DNA of 64,000 nucleotides, taken from contig NZ_CP108037.1 in assembly GCF_036170895.1 (NCBI RefSeq), forward strand, positions 1 to 64,000, in the 5' to 3' direction. The stretch's first letter is position 1; the number at the start of each line of letters is the position of its first letter. Origin of the DNA: Streptomyces erythrochromogenes. Lineage in GTDB: Bacteria; Actinomycetota; Actinomycetes; Streptomycetales; Streptomycetaceae. The notes beneath the pieces were generated by a model that saw only the letters and a program-made list of their open reading frames with translations, searched no databases and was not told the DNA's origin. Positions 61,790 to 64,000 of the stretch are shown one piece after another. The position numbers were made by a program, and so were the translations under genes.

Positions 61790-62269
61790 CTACAGGCGGT
61801 CGAGGACCTCGGCAGCAGCGCATTCCCCGCAGGCCCGGGCACTGGGCCTGGCGTAGGCGGTGACGGCGTCGTCGAGGGAGAGCTCCGGCCCGTCGGCGGG
61901 CGCCCGACCGCATCCGTACTCGTGCAGCACCGCGCCGCCGCGGGTGCGCTCGATCGTCCAGGCCCACCGCAGGTCCGTCCCGGGCGGGGGCGGCGCGAGG
62001 TAGGGGTGCGACGGCGCGCGTGCCTCCACGGGTACGGCGCTGTAGTCCTGGCCCTCCACGGGGCGCACGTACTCGTCGCCGCCGGCGGGGACCCAGACCG
62101 TGTACTCCACGGGCTCGACGTGCTGGTCGGCGGTGACGGACCAGACCGGCATGCCGACCCGGTATCGCCAGCCGGCCGGGGTCCAGCGCCGGGCGTGGAG
62201 CCGGGCCCGGACCTCCTGGCCGTCGGGGAGGGTCAGCCACACCGGCGGCCGGGTGACGGGGTCAGACAT
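61790..62269 (-). CDS. Hypothetical protein with terminal CxxC
   Basis: A 159-aa protein, with beta-rich segments (VWLTLPDGQEVRARLHARRW, YRVGMPVWSV) and CGEC near the end. ATG 62269 follows the stop of a small zinc-ribbon gene by 5 bp, so the two form an operon. No family is named. Confidence 0.6.
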   Translation of the reverse strand: MSDPVTRPPVWLTLPDGQEVRARLHARRWTPAGWRYRVGMPVWSVTADQHVEPVEYTVWVPAGGDEYVRPVEGQDYSAVPVEARAPSHPYLAPPPPGTDLRWAWTIERTRGGAVLHEYGCGRAPADGPELSLDDAVTAYARPSARACGECAAAEVLDRL

Positions 62270-62274
62270 GCAGG

Positions 62275-62436
62275 TCAGGTGTGGACCGGCCGCTCCTGCC
62301 GGGCCTGCTGGCACGGCACGCAGAGCGGATTCGCCGGGGCGCCGTAGCGCGCGCAGGGAGATCCACATTTGGCGCATGGCCCGGTCTGGCTGGGCGCCCA
62401 GGTGGCGACGCCGGGGCGGGGCGCGGGGGTGGTCAT
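62275..62436 (-). CDS. Small zinc-ribbon protein
   Basis: A 53-aa protein with CAKCGSPC and CVPC, two Cys pairs 15 residues apart, forming one zinc ribbon. The ATG at 62436 has GGAGCC upstream. It is followed at 5 bp by the 61790-62269 gene. Confidence 0.6.
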   Translation of the reverse strand: MTTPAPRPGVATWAPSQTGPCAKCGSPCARYGAPANPLCVPCQQARQERPVHT

Positions 62437-62615
62437 GGGCTGGCTCCGGTGCGGACAAGGGATGGAGGTGGCACTCAAGTGAACCGTTTCGGCCGTGGCG
62501 AAAATCCGCCCCGGAACCGCGCCGCGCTGGACGCCATCTGCCGAATACGCCGTACAGCTCCGAAGAGCCCGGGCGCTAGGTCCCGGCACGACTACCGAGA
62601 CCTAGAATAGAACAC

Positions 62616-62948
62616 ATGTCCGAGCTTCCGCCTGATCTCCTCCGTCTGAGGACGATCGTGACCTACCTGCGCTACGAGCTGGGCCGCGCCGAGCACGCGC
62701 TGGCCGCCGCGGAACAGACGTCGGCCGCCGCCGCACAGCGGCGCCCGCTCCCTCAACCGCCGGCGTGGGTGATCGAGCACGGCATCGGGGACGGACGGCC
62801 GCCGGTCAGCGTCCACGCCGGGGACTGCTGGGACCGCGGCAAGCGCTGGCGCCCGCTCAGCGCCGAGGAAGCCCGCCGTGCGCTAGCCGAAGGCGTACGT
62901 GCCTGCACCCACTGCCGCCCCGACACGGCGCTCGGCGTGATCGACTGA
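62616..62948 (+). CDS. DUF6233-type small protein
   Basis: A 110-aa protein. The order is an N-terminal helix (LPPDLLRLRTIVTYLRYELG), a Pro-rich segment, then IEHGIGDGRPPVSVHAGDCW and ACTHCRPDTALGV at the end. This matches small Streptomyces proteins grouped as DUF6233, often present in many copies per genome. Function unknown. Confidence 0.7.
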   Translation: MSELPPDLLRLRTIVTYLRYELGRAEHALAAAEQTSAAAAQRRPLPQPPAWVIEHGIGDGRPPVSVHAGDCWDRGKRWRPLSAEEARRALAEGVRACTHCRPDTALGVID

Positions 62949-63066
62949 GATCAAGCGGTCCGGCCGCGACGAATGCTTTGTGGCACGACAAGTGCCATCA
63001 AGGGCTCTCCGCCCGAATACGCGGGAACGCACTCCGTTCGGCTCGCACCACTGGAGGATCGGACGC

Positions 63067-63849
63067 GTGATCGCCTTCCTGAAAGAGCACTCCACGATCC
63101 TCCTCGCCCTCCTCACCGTCGCGGCCGCGTTCGGCGGCACCTGGCTCGGATCACACATCCAGGCCAAGGGCGGACTCGCCCAGGCCAAAGCCGCCAAGGA
63201 GGCCGCCGAAACGGCGGCCGCCGCAACACTCCAGGCGGTCCGCGAGCAGAGTGACCGTGCTGCCGCCGCCACCCACGCCGCCGCCGTTCGCGACCGGCGC
63301 ACGTCTTCGATAGCCGACCTGCTGCGCGCCACCCGCGAGCTCGTGCGCGCTCTGGACCGGCAGTACCGCGAGCCGGGAAACGACGCCACCATGAACACCC
63401 TCCACGAGGCGTTTATTCAGGCACGTGGAACCGTCGAACTGTGCGCCCCCACGAGCCTGCTCCCCGCTGTCAAGGAGCTCGCCAAGACGACGCGGAACCT
63501 GAACGACTTGGCACATGAGCGCGCCGAATCCAACCGCGCGATGACCCACCTGCAGACTCTGGAACGCGACGGGGTCGACGCCACGCCCCTCTACCGCGCC
63601 GTCGCAGCGCTGGAGACCTTCCGCACCGCCGCCTTAGCAGACGCTCCCAACGCCATGGAGCTGCATGACCAGGCGGAGGAAGCACTGCGCCAGGTCCCCC
63701 AGCTGCCCGAGCACGAGCGGGTCGTTCTCCTGGTCGACTGCTACTACGAACCTCTCCGCCCTGCGCTGTCCCGCCACAGGGACGAGCACTATCAGGCGAT
63801 GAACGACGTCATCGAACAAGCCCGCTCCATCCTCGGCGTCAACGACTAA
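63067..63849 (+). CDS. Membrane-anchored coiled-coil protein (paralogue of the 15-kb gene)
   Basis: A 260-aa protein with an N-terminal membrane segment (about residues 8-28), then GTWLGSHIQAKGGLAQAKAA, an Ala/Glu coiled coil (about 35-80) and a helical domain to the end. It shares plan and motif with the 14842-15645 protein. GTG 63067 has GGAGG 9 nt upstream. The remaining 150 bp to the window edge hold no clear gene. Function unknown. Confidence 0.65.
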   Translation: MIAFLKEHSTILLALLTVAAAFGGTWLGSHIQAKGGLAQAKAAKEAAETAAAATLQAVREQSDRAAAATHAAAVRDRRTSSIADLLRATRELVRALDRQYREPGNDATMNTLHEAFIQARGTVELCAPTSLLPAVKELAKTTRNLNDLAHERAESNRAMTHLQTLERDGVDATPLYRAVAALETFRTAALADAPNAMELHDQAEEALRQVPQLPEHERVVLLVDCYYEPLRPALSRHRDEHYQAMNDVIEQARSILGVND

Positions 63850-64000
63850 CCCCTCCGGGCAGGTGACGCACCGCGGTTGCGGGTCTAACAGCCGGTCTTT
63901 CTCGACCTCCGACTCCTCGAAGGTTCGATGCGAACCCGTCCGCTGTCGAGCTCGGCCCGGATGTCTCATTGGGGTCGGCGTTCAGGGACTCGGGGACCCC

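Overview
The window reads as accessory DNA of a Streptomyces-type actinomycete, most likely part of a large plasmid or a plasmid-derived island. The reasons are very high GC with strongly GC-biased third codon positions, many GTG starts, chains of genes joined by 4-bp GTGA or ATGA overlaps, and actinomycete signature families: DUF2637/SpdB-like transfer membrane proteins, a WhiB-like protein, a KorSA/HutC-type GntR regulator, DUF6233 and Ku. No rRNA, tRNA or CRISPR array was recognised. No TraB translocase, ParA or telomere-protein gene is inside the window. All calls come from reading the sequence; no database search was run.

Layout. 1-6.2 kb: left-edge coiled-coil gene, then a leftward plasmid-spread block (WhiB-like gene plus membrane proteins in GTGA-coupled series, two small proteins, and a large DUF2637/SpdB-like protein). 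6.2-9.5 kb: GntR and XRE regulators, then a winged-helix protein whose gene contains four 20-bp EcoRI-centred palindromic repeats, a possible iteron origin. 9.4-10.4 kb has no gene. 10.4-16.1 kb: two coupled membrane-anchored proteins with a shared CPxGxCG motif, an XRE/P-loop/Sel1 STAND-like protein, small membrane proteins and a lipoprotein. 16.1-26.9 kb: a recombinase graveyard (one recombinase-like gene without its catalytic end, three broken pieces, one intact tyrosine recombinase coupled to a HEPN/zinc-ribbon gene) plus an NB-ARC/TPR protein and its partner. 27-39.5 kb: a chimeric WD40/Abi-like gene, a sigma factor coupled to a Sel1-IclR fusion, and three HTH/coiled-coil/membrane proteins, each divergent from a tiny membrane protein. 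39.5-48.8 kb: secreted HNH nuclease copies (one intact, two fragments), an APC permease, an orphan KdpE-like response regulator and a recombinase/XRE/zinc-ribbon-integrase operon. 49-56.4 kb: secreted lamin-tail protein, serine recombinase behind repeated GTTTCAY motifs, hypotheticals and a CoiA-like nuclease. 56.4-60 kb: a RiPP-like operon (32-aa peptide, JmjC/cupin oxygenase, APH-fold kinase) divergent from an XRE/TPR regulator. 60-64 kb: a paralogue of the 37-kb gene, Ku, small zinc and DUF6233 proteins, and a paralogue of the 15-kb membrane/coiled-coil protein.

The strongest candidates for undescribed biology are the peptide/cupin/kinase operon (56.4-58.5 kb), the recurrent divergent pair of an HTH/coiled-coil/membrane sensor with a tiny membrane protein (29-39.5 kb), the HEPN/zinc-ribbon plus recombinase operon behind a perfect 14-bp inverted repeat (24.6-26.9 kb), and the in-gene iteron-like repeats at 8.3 kb.
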